A DNA stretch of 64,000 bases from Allolobophora icterica (Eukaryota > Annelida > Clitellata > Crassiclitellata > Lumbricidae), in NCBI GenBank assembly GCA_963556255.1, contig OY744604.1, forward strand, positions 23,171,736 to 23,235,735, read 5' to 3'. The notes below the pieces were generated by a model that was not told the origin of the DNA, searched no databases, and saw only the letters and a list, made by a program, of their open reading frames with translations. Both the position numbers and the translations under genes were made by a program. This document shows positions 52,345 through 64,000 of the stretch, one piece after another (position 1 is the first letter of the stretch; each line of letters begins with the position of its first letter).

Positions 52345-53819
52345 CGTTTGTTGAAAATACATGCTTACATGCTGCAGCTTGGAACATTACAAGAGATAGA
52401 GTTTGCTCTATTAGCAAGAGTTCTTACAGAAAATACGGGAATAATTATAGTTGTTGTCTTTTAAGGTAAAGTGAATTTATCTTTCTATTACGAAGATAGT
52501 GTTGATAATTACAAAGAGGGGAATAAGTAGGGTGAGAATTGTCGGGGGTTGGAGGTTCAACCCCCTAGTCTTTCTTAGGACTCCACAGTTAAGTCTTCAT
52601 TGCACACCCCAGAGGGATCGTTTCCAGCCTCCTCGTTTGTGTGATTTAGCATTATTTGATTCTGAATCTCTGACAAAGTGAAGAAATTTCCTTGGTGTAT
52701 CATGTATGCATTTTTTAATTTTCTCAACATATGAATTGATTTTGATTCGAGTTTGACTTGCAAAACTGTTAGCGTTGAAATCTGCTGCTTTCAAATTTCG
52801 CTGACATCAGTTTGCAAATTACGAATAAAATATTTAACTCCAAATGGATCAAAGTCTAACCCCACCCCAGTCTTTTTTCTACAATTCTCACACGAAATAA
52901 GTGCTGGAGTTCATGATTTTCGTTCTCTGCTACTGCCTGAAAGAGGTTGGTCATAAGATCGGATCGGTACTGCCATAAATCCTCATCGCTTCATTCTATT
53001 TATCAAGCGCTCAATATCACGAATTCATATTAACATTAATTTCACAGTAATCGGTCTGTCCTCTGTCAGCATGCCCACATGGAGCGGAGCCCATGTTCCT
53101 ATATTGGACCCGTATGGAGACCATACGGGTTCAATCTGATGCCCACTGAAATGATAACACGGTCAGTACAATATGCGGTAAAATGCATTATATTGTTAGG
53201 TAATCAGGTATGTCCAATAGACATGCATGATTACCTGAGAAGTCGATAGCGAGTCGCTAAGTCAATCGATAAGTCTAAGTGACTTAGTCAGTCGATAAGC
53301 ATGCGACTTAGTCGACTGAGTCGCTTTGTCAGTCGCTAACTCATCGAGCAAGTCGGTAACTTCTTAGCGACTGACTCCGGGTACTACTGCTGGTTAGAAC
53401 AAACGCCTCGTCCTCCCTTGGGGAATATCGGCGGAGAAAAGGTATCTGAGAAATATCGGATATCCAGTTATCCATATTGGAGTAATAACGGCTTACTCTT
53501 CAGCTAACAGCGGCAACAAAGAATGCGGCTTGATTATTAAAAATCGTGTACAGGGATACACGGCGCTTTCGAACTGTGAAAGTGAAATCGTTGATACGTG
53601 GGATAACTGCTTATTTCAGAATATTTTGATACCTTACGTTTATTGTCTTTGATGTAGGGTTTCTTTTGTCTACTAGCGTAACAGATGACCACTGACCAAG
53701 CTTAGAGTACGGATATGTCACAGGTACATAGCAGCAACAAAATGCACGTATGGTATAAGTAGACATTTGCCCGGTGTGGTGAATTGTTGCGCGGAAAGGA
53801 CGTCTCTCTCAAATCAAAT
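52345..53819. other. Mostly featureless, with a hairpin and a GTCG/CTTAG motif cluster
   Basis: No exon is visible. A 3-nt-loop hairpin lies at 53103-53135. A dense cluster of AGTCGATAAG-, GACTTAGTC- and AGTCGCTAA-like motifs in both orientations lies at 53230-53390. Similar motifs occur near 51860-51895. Confidence 0.45.
53103..53135. repeat. Inverted repeat, 15-bp arms with one wobble
   Basis: ACCCGTATGG (53108-53117), loop AGA, CCATACGGGT (53121-53130). Pairing extends five further positions with one G-T. Confidence 0.8.
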
Positions 53820-54560
53820 CAAATCAAATCAAATCATTTTTCAAATCAAATCATCTTTATTGCAACCCAAAACAGAAAACATAGCAATGATACGATACAT
53901 CGAGTAACATCGAAAGAAAAAATATAAACCAGGGCAGCAAAGGGAAACCCAGAAGGGATGTGTATCCCGCTAGATTAGGGCGCCCAAACCTTTTTATTTA
54001 ACCTAAAAAATAGTACTGGCCTGCATAAGACATATCCAAAGGGTACAGCTGGATGGCAATAACTCATTTCTCATAAATTAACCTACATCAGATGTAGGCG
54101 CTCCTAATTAGTTAGAGAAGCACAACACTTAACTAAGAACACAAAAATCTTAATTAACATCTTAACTAAACGCGGCAAAAACTTCCTTAATCATTTATGA
54201 ATCTTATAATGGAGAGAGAAGGTGTGTACGTAATTTCTTCTTAAATATAAATAAATTGTTTGACATACGTATAATTATCAGTAGGAATTGAGTTCCATAT
54301 CTGCGTTCCCTTAGACTTGATTGTATGCATGGAGACGAGCGTTAGAGTGTATCTTAGCAGAACGATAAGCAGAGGCATTTCTAGTATAATGGGAGTGAAT
54401 GTCATAAGCATGAGGCAAGAAATCCTTAAAGCTAGGTGGTAGAAGTCCATGTTCTAGTCGGAAAAAGAATTCTTCAACTTGGAGATCCTTAATTTGATCC
54501 ACTCTCAATATTTTAAATTCTCTGAACAATAGGGCAGTATGGTCCATTCGGTGGCGCGCT
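53820..54560 (-). mobile_element. 5'-truncated LINE 3' portion
   Basis: On the minus strand the C-terminal coding part gives FREFKILRVDQIKDLQVEEF and PPSFKDFLPHAYDIHSHYTR, similar to the LINE at 29244-31240. A 3' UTR with the two-stem module (53940-53990) and a TTTGA-repeat tail (53820-53860) follows. Confidence 0.8.
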
Positions 54561-54824
54561 GAATCTGTATTTCAATGATTTCAAGTTCCAATTTGCTGAT
54601 GGACTCTTATGTCGCATATTCACATTTTCTGACTCTTCATGTATAGTAAGTGCAATGTTAAATAAATAAAAGTATGAATAAAAAGGTCTCGAACCAATTA
54701 TTATATTCTGCTTATCGTAAGGTCATATAACATTTCCAAAAACGTAGGCTATACGTGTGATTTTCTGAATATTAAGTATATGGAGTATTATTCTGAATAT
54801 TTTTCTAAAAATGTGTGTTTTAAT

Positions 54825-55080
54825 TTCAGAAACAAATATGAACAACAAAATAATATGGCTTAAGACGAGCTTAGTCAAAATGCCAATATTACTTCTATTT
54901 GATTTTTGTTGTCCATTTAGGTATAAACTGATGCTCACTGTAATAATAGTTTCTTCCAACATCAGAAAAGCGCAAGACAAAGGAGCAATAATACATTTAG
55001 AATTATACTTTTAGTCAAATTCATTCACTATGGCTCGTCTGAATAAAAGACAGCCATATTTCATCACTTGTAGGTTCATA
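54825..55080 (-). pseudogene. Propeller-like gene, C-terminal exon relic (unit 2)
   Basis: Its frame (MLEETIITVSISLYLNG) parallels the C-terminal MMLEETIFSLSLWWYRNG segment of gene 2 and then degenerates. It sits downstream of the intact gene on the same strand, like the unit-1 relic, so the relic was part of the duplicated segment. Confidence 0.6.
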
Positions 55081-55434
55081 TACAATATCTATGTAATTGA
55101 ATTGACTGATATATGACCAAACCTTGGTATCCTACCAATTAACCGAGCTGGTCATATACCACAAACAACCCAATTGCATACGATAGAATGTGTAATGGCA
55201 GCGAAGATATGTAGGCTATTCGTGCAGACTGTCGCGCACATCAAACGCAATTATCTGTGACTGCGCGCAATAGATGCAAGAAAAAAATAAACAAAGAGAA
55301 AAAGTCGAACCATTTATCATGATGTCTTTACTGTAGATATAGATCACAACTTACACGAGTAGTGTGCACTTTATTGTCAATCGCTTCTAAGTGGAAGTTT
55401 AGAGACTTTGAACAAGCGCATTTCAAGTTCAATT

Positions 55435-58400
55435 TTAGAAACACTTATGAATAACAAAATTGTTTTTAGACGAATGTATTCCAAATTCTACTTGTACGTC
55501 TATCAGAATTATTCTATTTCGTGTACGTCCATTTCGGTACCACCAGAGGGACAATGAGAAAATAGTTTCTTCCAACATCATATAAGCGTCTGGACGAGGT
55601 TCAAAACATTCAGAATCATTCACCTGAGCAGCGTTCAAACCAAACGACCAACATGTTTCATTTGAAAAATAACCATGGCTTGTTAGATTGACGTGGGTTG
55701 TAATCTGTCCATTAGTGGAAACTAGACTTATGGTCCAGGTGATTGACAAATCATTCTGTGATAATTCAACTACTATGAGTTGTCCATCGGGTTTTAGAAT
55801 AGCATAATCTGCAAAGAGGTGAATTGGCAGATAGATTCTGCGGATGAAAACAGCGTCAGACGTATAGATTTCCACAAATTGATCCCAAGATGTTGTATTA
55901 CTTTGCAGAACCACAACTTGTCCGTCATTGGATGCTGTAACCGCGAATGGATACGTTACATTGCAGAGCCATTTCGTTACGTGATGATTTTCCATTTTAA
56001 TCTTCCAGATGCACCGCGTATCTGGGCCTATATATATATCGCTTACATAGAGACATTCTGATGCGGAACTTGATCTTAAGTTACGTGGGTAATCAGTTTC
56101 TTCCAACGGAATTAGCATCAACAGATCAAATGGAGTCGTATCCTCATAGACGCGGATTGACTTGATTGATAGTTCCACACAAAGAATGAAAATGTAGTCT
56201 TTCATTCGTGTGAGTCCATGAACGGAACAATAAGGAGCATCAAAAGTTTTCAGAAAATTTGCATAGACTGCAAAAAAAATGAATAACTGAGTAATGTTTA
56301 AAAACAGTTTCAAGAGTGCTTAATATTTTGGGATTTTTACCACCGGAATATATCTTTTCATTAATACTCTCTTATATACGGTGGTTCAATAAAAAGTAAG
56401 CCAAACTTTTTATTTCATGTAAGTACTTCTAACATGAAAACAGCATTTAATATTTTTGTGAAAAAACTCTCAGTAGTATGGTTTGATTATTTAATTAAAG
56501 AAACTGTTCAAAATGTCCTCCTGCTTGCACCCAAGCCTGGAGGCGCTGGCGCCATTGGGCAACAGCATCATCGATTATCCTCTAATCCAGACCATCCCAC
56601 ACCCAGCAAGCGTTGCTTCAGATCGCTAACATCATGGATTGCCTTCTGGGGCTAGATTTCTGATAACAGGTAGAAGATGTTGTGACAGCAGAATATCGCG
56701 ATAATAGGCTCCGTCAATTTTTACTCCAGGATCAACGAAGACCAAATGGGAACGACCAAGCGTCGAAACCGCAACGGATACCATAACAGACTTGCTGAAA
56801 TGGGTGCGCGTAGGCAACAGTCTGTTTGCAGTAACCTGCCTTTTTTAGTAGGAAGTAAAAACCGGAAGTCATTAAAATAAAAAAGTAAGTATGTGCATAT
56901 TTTTATTTTGAAAATATCATTAATAAAATATAGTTCAAGTAATAATAAATTTGTCTATAAAATTTGGCTTACTTTTCATTGAACCACCGTGTATATATTA
57001 TTACTTGTTATTAATAATTTCTTACGTAGCTTAGTAGTTCCTATTAGTCTTTTCCTGTGGTAGTCTGTACATCGCCAAGGCAGTTGTTCCACTAATTGCA
57101 GTCGTAATAGGATATTTATAAAAGCGTCAATCAACGATTCACAGGCGCTGTCGACCGAAGTCAATGCTATCACCAACAAAAAAATGGTCTCCATGGCGTT
57201 TCCAGAACTAGGGAAGAGAAAGGCTGAGGAGCTCACGCCGCAATTCCTGCGGAAGACGGTTCCAACTAGAGGGTTCAACATAGGAAACATTTCTAGACTG
57301 AGCAAAAGCCCCGCGTATGCGGGGAACAACCAGAAGGCCTCTGGCGGCCGAGTGGAGACTGGAGTGAAACAGGGAGTGAAGATACCGAGGTACAGAAGGT
57401 CTGGCGGTGTGGCGGAGCTACCCCAAGCAAACAGTTACGCATAAGAGTTAAACTTTTGAACTGGATGCCCTGGGGCACAAGAAAACAGTGCAATGTGTCC
57501 AGATTGAAGACAGACTTGTGGGCAAACCACGGGAGGGCAAAAATAAGGCGGGCAGCAGCAACTATTACTAGTCTGCAGATACAACGGAACAACGCCGCCT
57601 ACAATTACAATTATCGACTACAATTAGTGGAAAAAACAATTATCGACTACAACTAGTGGAAAAACTGCGCCGCCTGCAGACTATCGATAGTCTCTATTCA
57701 TCGCCAGTCCTTCGGCGGCGCCCAACGAAATCCACAAATACCTCAATTTATTTATGATAGTCTTTCCTATTCTCCTTCCCTCATGAATCCAAACATCGCA
57801 CTTATCTACTTTTTCTATCTTCTATATTTATTCATATGAACTACCATTCATTTTAATCTTCTCTTTCTGATTGTATTTCCTATATCCTCGTCTCCTGTCC
57901 GTTTTCTTATTCGGTATTTTACCTTGCCATGAAAAACGAAGAATTCACCTCAGACACCATGATGTGCCATTTCCAGTTCTTTCTGTCTTACCATCATCGT
58001 TCAGGTCTAGGATCCGCTCAACACTGTAGGATCGTAATATAGACAAATCTGAGTCTTCATCCTGTATCCGTTGTTCATCCATAGTCTTTCAAGTCTCCCA
58101 AATGCAGCCTTAGCCCTTCCTGATTGGTAATTTATTTTCCTGTGTATTGCCCGCTGTTGTCAAGCTGCCGAGGTAGGCCTAACAGAAGTCCTCCAGGGAT
58201 CCTGCCTCCCTGTTCGCGATCATGATTCTGTCAATTTCGTTAAATTTTCCCACCATCATAATCTGCTTTTTCTCATCAGTAATACTATCGATGATGGCAT
58301 TAAATGGGATGACGAAACAACTTTCTCATCTACCATAACAGCCGTGGTGAAATCATTTCAAAACAATAGCACTTCCATTGTTTTAGGTATATAGGCCTAC

Positions 58401-58633
58401 TAGACAAAATATGCATTTAATATTTCACTTCTCTGATTATTAGCCTACATCTGAAGAATACGCATAATGTGTCATAAGAGACAGGCAACATTCAGTAGAA
58501 TCCTACTTTGTACAAGTTCTTGGCGTCGCTGTAGATGAGTTTCACGTTGATCATCGTCTAAATCGTCAGCAATGTTTGACGCACAGATGGCGCCAGTCAG
58601 AGAAATCAACGCAATGAAGAGAGGATGATACAT
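55435..58633 (-). CDS. Secreted beta-propeller-like protein, gene 2
   Basis: Exon 1 (58633-58507) encodes a signal peptide (MYHPLFIALISLTGAICA) and a charged linker (DDLDDDQRETHLQRRQ), ending at a GTAGGA donor in phase 1. Exon 2 (56267-55435) follows TTCATTTTTTTTGCAG and is open for 277 codons including the stop, for 319 residues in total. Blade-like segments are SECLYVSDIYIGPDTRCIWK, WLCNVTYPFAVTASNDGQVV, AVFIRRIYLPIHL and ILKPDGQLIVVELSQND. The sequons include NVT, NTT, NLT and NET. The C-terminus is HSSKNNFVIHKCF. AATAAA lies at 55375-55370 on this strand. The donor differs from gene 1 because the unit-1 donor is absent here, so the exon 1 end is less certain. The role is unknown; it is probably extracellular. 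Confidence 0.65.
56377..56992 (-). mobile_element. Internally deleted mariner transposon
   Basis: Termini CGGTGGTTCAATAAAAAGTA and their inverse (TACTTTTCATTGAACCACCG) extend about 28 bp into AAGCCAAA and sit in TATATA context. On the minus strand mariner transposase pieces are readable: FSKSVMVSVAVSTLG, FVDPGVKIDGAYYRDILL, then LKQRLLGVW...IIDDAVAQWRQRL...GGHFEQF. The catalytic centre is missing. It is absent from the equivalent site of unit 1. Confidence 0.87.
57000..57620 (-). mobile_element. LINE ORF2 C-terminal remnant in the intron of gene 2
   Basis: The minus strand reads VAAARLIFALPWFAHKS, LVPQGIQFKSLTLMRNCLLG and PLVGTVFRRNCGVSS, a CR1/L2-like tail, with 3' sequence shared with 45945-46090. 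Confidence 0.75.
57660..58500. other. Intron of propeller gene 2
   Basis: No exon is visible between the LINE remnant and exon 1. Several short blocks match 46100-47105 of unit 1. Confidence 0.45.
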
Positions 58634-59260
58634 TTCTCTGACAAGATTAAAGTCCTGCAATTCAGAAAACAACATATAAATATTTCTTGTTACATTTACA
58701 CAACGCTCTACATATCTGCGTCACTGCTGTCTAGTCAGCAGCGCTCTGAATCTGAAATGCAACGATTGAGAGTTCGCACTTGCCGAGCGCACTCCGTGAA
58801 ACAACCATATATTGCTCGTTCACACTTGTAAAAGTTTGCGCGTATTTTGGGCAATGAATAAATTAGTTATCCCCCCAATAAATATTAAATTCGCTGACCT
58901 GAGACCCTGTCTATGTTTCTTCGCACCAAAAGAGTCCACAGCGTGTCCAAAGAACATATGCCCTATTCTGAGACAGTGACTGCAGTAAAACAAGGATCCC
59001 ACGTAGTAACCTCTAAGATTATATAGCTTACACTGTAGAGTTTGAATCCGATCTGTATTGTGTGCCAGTCAGTTTCAATTAACAGCCTTTGCCACTGAAT
59101 CTCCTATGCTTCTGGTATTAACTTTGCAGCGCATCTCAAAGCCATAAAACTGATACGACTTACTCGAAGTCAATGCATGCACTGTTTGAATAATATATGT
59201 CGCAGACGTGTAATGGACAGTTAAGATTTCATAGCAATCCGCCATTTTGTATGCATGTTA

Positions 59261-60039
59261 CAACCAGAGCTGGTAACGAAGACCTTGGCAATGAAGAATT
59301 GAAAAAGAATAACAGTAACTGTTTTATTTCGGAAACTTACATTTAAATTCTGTGCGCCAATTTAAATTAAACTGGTTCTGTTCCCATTCTTTGACAAATT
59401 TAAATTTAGTTACAACAGAAAACTTCAAAACAGCTACAATAGGCTAAATTTGTTCATAAAACGCAAAAATAACTTCAATAAATCGTGCAGCTGTATAATT
59501 TTGTAGACCTAACGTACCTTCAAGAAACTTCTTAAATGCGTGATACATAATATATATCTGATTACTAATATAATCCAATCTATTCTCATAATGCAAAAGC
59601 ATCATTTTATAATCACTTCAAGTGCATTCGCAGTAGATATCATTATTTGTAAGAGAAGCCAGATTGAAAGCCAAAAGGTCAGTAAGAAGAAGTCAAACAG
59701 ATGAGTTTAAAGTTTAATTCTCAAATAAACTATAGAATCAACGAAACACAGAGAGATTGGTAGTGAAATCCAAATCATGGACTAGCGATCGAGAATGGCA
59801 GAGAATTAAAAACTGTACTGGTTAACTATAATTGAAAGTTTAGAAACCAAGAATGGTATTGTCATTACACATTATTCCAACATTTTAGGGTCGGCTTCTT
59901 TGTCAATCAATATCGTAACTACCATTATAACCATCGTCAACATTATAGTGTCGTAGCGAAGAAGGCCTGGCGAGTTGCACGGCCAAGGGGCGGAACAGGA
60001 GGAAAATGAAATTTTTAAACATTTTTATCTGTACTCAGA
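59261..60039. other. No recognisable feature
   Basis: AT-rich sequence without an exon, beyond the upstream border of duplication unit 2. Confidence 0.4.
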
Positions 60040-60079
60040 ATCTCAAGGGCGTTTCAATCCTTAAGTTTAATTGACCCCA

Positions 60080-60434
<355 letters not shown>

Positions 60435-60754
60435 CCATCCGTCCCCTCTCTCCATCATTCTCTCTTCCTCTCTCTTCACAGATCTTGCTCTGATCAAAAA
60501 TGAAGTGATAGAAACAAAGCCGACCTTAGTTAAGGAAATTGCGAGATCAAGTTCTATAGTTCGATATAGAGTTTCTGGTAGGCTTTTGGGAGGTAATTAT
60601 TCTATGACCAGAACAATGAATCCGGTGTCTTTTGCTTCATTGTTCATTCTCAGTCTCAATGGACTGATTTTCTGCATATTGACTTGATTACAGTTTGGGT
60701 TTGGGTTTGGGCGCCATCATTTGATTAAACTCTGGAATAGACAAGTTACTATTT

Positions 60755-61785
60755 ACTATTATTTATTTATTCATTAATTCTGAGAATTTATATAGCGCCC
60801 CTTCAAGATATCTACTCAGGAAAGCTCCCAGTTCAGCCACGGCTAAAAGGAAAGACTTTAGTGATTTGTGAAACGCAGGCAAATTGTCTAGAGGTAATAG
60901 GCGCAGATCCACCGGGAACCCATTCCAAGTGAAGGGTCCCACAAGTGAGAAAGCCCGGCGCTGCCTAGCAGAAGAACGAGCACGTGGAACCAAGAGCTCC
61001 CCTCTGGTCGATGAACGAAGTGTCCCGACGCGCTACGACGTCGGACACCGGGCGGAAATGGTCGCGAAGGTAAGATGTGGCGCAGCCAAGAAGACAGCGA
61101 GAAACTAAAGCAGCCATCCGATAGGAGATAAACTGGGCAATAGGGAGCTAGTGCAACACATCGGGCATATTGACAGAGACAGGAGCATGCTTGGGGATAC
61201 GCCCGACGATTCGAGCAGCTGAGCGTAGAACCCGATCTAGACGCCCTAGAACTCCGAATGGGGGACCGGCAAGAATTGAGCAACAATGGTCAATTCTAGT
61301 AACAAAAGTATGGACGAGGACCACAGCAGCTTCTTGGGAAAGAGAACGGGAGACAACTTGAAGCTGACGAAGCTGATAGTAGCAGCTTCGAGCTACCAGG
61401 TTCACGTGCTGCGAGAGACTGAGTTCCTGGTCAAGGGTGACGCCAAGGTCTCGGACGGTTAGTGAGAAAGTTATATCAGGGAAGACCCGAGCTAGCAGGT
61501 GCAGGTCAACGCCCACTAGCTGTCTACGGCTACCCAGCCAAAATAAATTGGGTCTTAATAGGATTAAAGAGAATCCGATTGGAGGCCATCCATAAGGAAA
61601 GGGCATCAATGGCTTGGCACATCAGCCGAACAGAGGCTACGGCGTCAGAGGCATGGGAATGGATGTAGGCCCGCGCATCATCCGTATAGACTGTTGGTGC
61701 AGGAGCTCCTGAAAAGACAAAAGAGAACTGATATCAGCCGTGTAGAGAAGATATAGCAGTGGGCCAAGGACAGAGCCTTATTACT
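60755..61785 (-). mobile_element. 5'-truncated CR1/L2-type LINE
   Basis: Minus-strand ORF2 tail: FNPIKTQFI-like start, TVRDLGVTLDQELSLSQHVN, FVTRIDHCCSILAGPPFGVL, LDRVLRSAARIVGRIPKHA and AFSLVGPFTWNGFPVDLRLL, with frameshifts. The 3' end is GCGCTATATAAATTCTCAGA followed by AATAAATAA. It was inserted in an ACT/ATT triplet array whose remainder continues at 61786. Confidence 0.87.
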
Positions 61786-61880
61786 ACTACTATTACAACC
61801 ACCACTACTACAGCAAAAATTATTACTTCCACTACTACCATAACTACTACGACCACTACTACTACTAATTTTTCACTACT
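61786..61880. repeat. ACT/ATT triplet array
   Basis: Imperfect (ACT)n with ATT and ACC variants. It corresponds to the triplets at 63465-63540 in the other duplicated copy. Confidence 0.8.
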
Positions 61881-62039
61881 GCCACCACTACAATCCAGGC
61901 GTTATTTCGCTCATTTTAGTCAATGTTTATGTACCTGAGGGATTGTGTGTACCTCGGGGTAAAAGACAATGATTGTTTGGTTCTAGTCCAAATTTCAAGC
62001 ACAGTTTATGCTGTATTCAGACACTAATAAATCATGAAC

Positions 62040-62090
62040 TAATATGCTTCGTTGCAGTTTGTGTAAATTTCGTGAGGACTTTAGATAGCC
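62040..62090 (+). pseudogene. Possible relic of propeller-gene exon start
   Basis: TTGCAG followed by a frame reading VCVNFVRTLDS resembles the start of exon 2 of the propeller genes (VYANFLKTFDA after TTTGCAG), here on the + strand. The similarity ends after about a dozen codons. Confidence 0.3.
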
Positions 62091-62199
62091 TACTTCTTTT
62101 GTACCTTGTTTGGTTCATTCTTTTGAGGCAGTTAACAACGACAGACTTATCCTTCGCGAATAGCTGCGCATATAAGCAGCTGTGAAAAAGAGAAATCTG

Positions 62200-62924
62200 A
62201 TTATCAAACATAAGCTTAACGTTTGCAATAGCTAATTAACACTGACCGAAATCCGACCTATCTTACCACTCTTTGATGATTAGAACTTGGAGTCTCTTTA
62301 AAATACTTTAATATGCCAAAAGACGATCGTTTACGTTTAAAATAAAAGTCCTGTGTACCAATCGGAAGGTTATGTATAGGCAGAACGTGCTTTCTCTTTT
62401 TAAAATTGCTGGAAGTGGATTGGTCGCATACTGAGAGGAAACTCCCTCCTGATTACTATCATGGAGAGAAGAAAAGAGTGAAAGGAAGACCTTGACGGAT
62501 GTTGCAGGACTGGATAAAGACGGATAGATACAAGGAACTGAGGGTAGAAGCAATCCATCTGCTTCTCTTTCTCAGATATATCGAGAAACGATATCATCTT
62601 CACCGCCATCGCAAATTAGGCCTACCAGTGGCGTATCTAAGGGGCACTGGCGGCGATCTTGTTTGACAGGTGGGGTTGGGATACTTTAAAACTGATCTGG
62701 TCAAAAAAGAGTTTTGAACTGATCTGTTCACGCGCGAAAAAATTGGTTGACCTTTTTTGGTCTTTCTTCAAAATTTGGGGTGGGGACAGATGTGTGGCGT
62801 GTCCCCCCACTCTCAAAGGTGGGAGGTCTTGTCCCCCTCGACCCCTCCGGGATCGCCGTCCATGCTAAGGGTGCAATGTCCAAGAAGCAACACAGAAGAT
62901 GAATGAATATTTAAAGACATGTTC
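62200..62924. other. No supported gene
   Basis: AT-rich and then GC-rich sequence. CAGTGGCGTATCTAAGGGGC at 62630 resembles a hAT-type terminus, but no matching right end with a duplication was found. Confidence 0.35.
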
Positions 62925-63455
62925 TCGTCTGCACCAAGAATCTCAATGGCGTACAGTGAACCTATCAAGTTTTGACTCCTGAGTTTAACTAACCTGATCT
63001 GTCCTTCCCTCCCTCCTCCCCTCCCTTCCTTCTTTCCTCCCTCCCTTCCTCGCTCCATCATCCGTTCCTCACGTTTGTACTCCCGCCCTCTTTTCACCCG
63101 TCTTTCTTCGTCCGTCCGTCCGTCCGTCCGTCTGTCCCTATCTCCTCTGCAATATTACTTTAATCACCAGTGAAGCGACAGAAACAAAGCGGAGCTCATT
63201 TCAGGGAATTGCGACGACAAGAAAGGTCCATAGACTTTAGGATAGCTTTCTTTCAGAAGCAATAATTCTTCATCAGTTTAGGATGATCAAAACAATGAAT
63301 CCAGTGTCACAGAGCAGTTTCATCAGTCAGTGACTTCAGTCTTAATGGGAATCTCATCCTCTGTCTCAGCTTACTCATCTTCTTTATATTGACCTGAATA
63401 CGGCTTGGTTCTGTGCGTCATCAGTTGGTGTCTCGTGAGTTAGACAAAGAGCAAT
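62925..63455 (+). repeat. Duplicated non-coding segment, right copy
   Basis: The counterpart of 60040-60750. Its central microsatellite is CTCCCTTCC and (CCGT)n at 63000-63130 instead of CTCTGT plus TA. Confidence 0.65.
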
Positions 63456-63539
63456 AGAGAAATAACTAATTACCACTACTACTGCTACTAACACTGCTAA
63501 TGCTACTTCTGCTACTAGTACAACCACTAGTATTAGTAT

Positions 63540-63775
<236 letters not shown>

Positions 63776-63780
63776 GTAGT

Positions 63781-63783
63781 CAA

Positions 63784-63880
<97 letters not shown>

Positions 63881-63895
63881 TTTAATAGTAGTAAT
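63781..63895. repeat. (AAT)n microsatellite
   Basis: About 100 bp of AAT repeats immediately after the TAG array, giving the same type of compound array as 48283-48617. Confidence 0.97.
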
Positions 63896-64000
63896 AATAG
63901 TTATTTGTTTCAACGTATATCCATAGCTATTCAGCGTTTCAACGCAGTTGCCTTCCACAGCACTGTCGTTGTTCCAGATCTTGACCAGGACGGCCACTCC

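Larger units (their letters stand above)
54820..59260 (-). repeat. Tandem duplication unit 2 (propeller-like gene)
   Basis: The counterpart of 42590-49760. It lacks the unit-1 hAT, MITE and SINE insertions and instead carries a mariner at 56377-56992. Confidence 0.8.

Noticed and set aside
57297..57330. GCCCCGCGTATGCGGGGAAC resembles a bacterial CRISPR repeat
   Set aside because: It is a single copy inside a LINE remnant in a eukaryotic sequence, with no array or spacers.
60505..60687. 60-codon frame after a CTCTTCACAG acceptor-like site
   Set aside because: The duplicated copy at 63150-63400 does not preserve the frame, so coding is unlikely.
62630..62870. hAT-like left terminus CAGTGGCGTATCTAAGGGGC
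   Set aside because: No matching inverted right end or 8-bp duplication was found nearby.

Overview
This is a repeat-rich animal nuclear sequence, not a prokaryotic one. The evidence is a spliced multi-exon enzyme gene, tandem C2H2 zinc fingers, tRNA-headed SINEs, 5'-truncated LINE copies, hAT and mariner DNA transposons with target-site duplications (TSDs), an LTR retrotransposon and long (TA)n, (GTAT)n and triplet microsatellites. The palindrome TAGGCCTA recurs far above expectation. The mix fits a marine invertebrate (lophotrochozoan or ambulacrarian), but I cannot name the species.

Layout. 0-8.4 kb: the last eight exons of an ACSBG-like acyl-CoA synthetase on the + strand, after a LINE remnant. 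9.4-10.1 kb: a decayed copy of a secreted beta-propeller-like gene. 11.1-15 kb and 25.3-28.1 kb: two copies of a duplicated zinc-finger locus. The right copy has an intact gene. The left copy is a pseudogene carrying a SINE and two hAT insertions and is cut off at a fourth element. 15-18 kb: two more DNA transposons. 18.2-25.1 kb: a complete LTR element with apparently identical LTRs and an intact 958-residue Gag-protease ORF containing two retropepsin-like domains, but with most of pol deleted. 29-35 kb: LINEs, SINEs and a MULE-like element with an exact 8-bp TSD. 35.4-38.6 kb: retroelement tails and a 2.4-kb pyrimidine-rich satellite. 39-42 kb: mostly non-coding, with one candidate cysteine-rich exon. 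42.6-49.8 kb and 54.8-59.3 kb: two tandem copies of the propeller gene unit, each with a signal-peptide exon and one large exon on the - strand, and each carrying different later insertions. 60-64 kb: a third, non-coding duplicated segment, a LINE and terminal triplet arrays.

Probable host genes are few: the ACSBG-like gene, one zinc-finger gene and two secreted propeller-like genes. The rest is mobile DNA and its decay products. The paralogous units act as natural empty-site controls, so several insertions can be delimited to the base without outside data. All gene models were built by eye from splice sites, phase and remembered family motifs. No database search was run.
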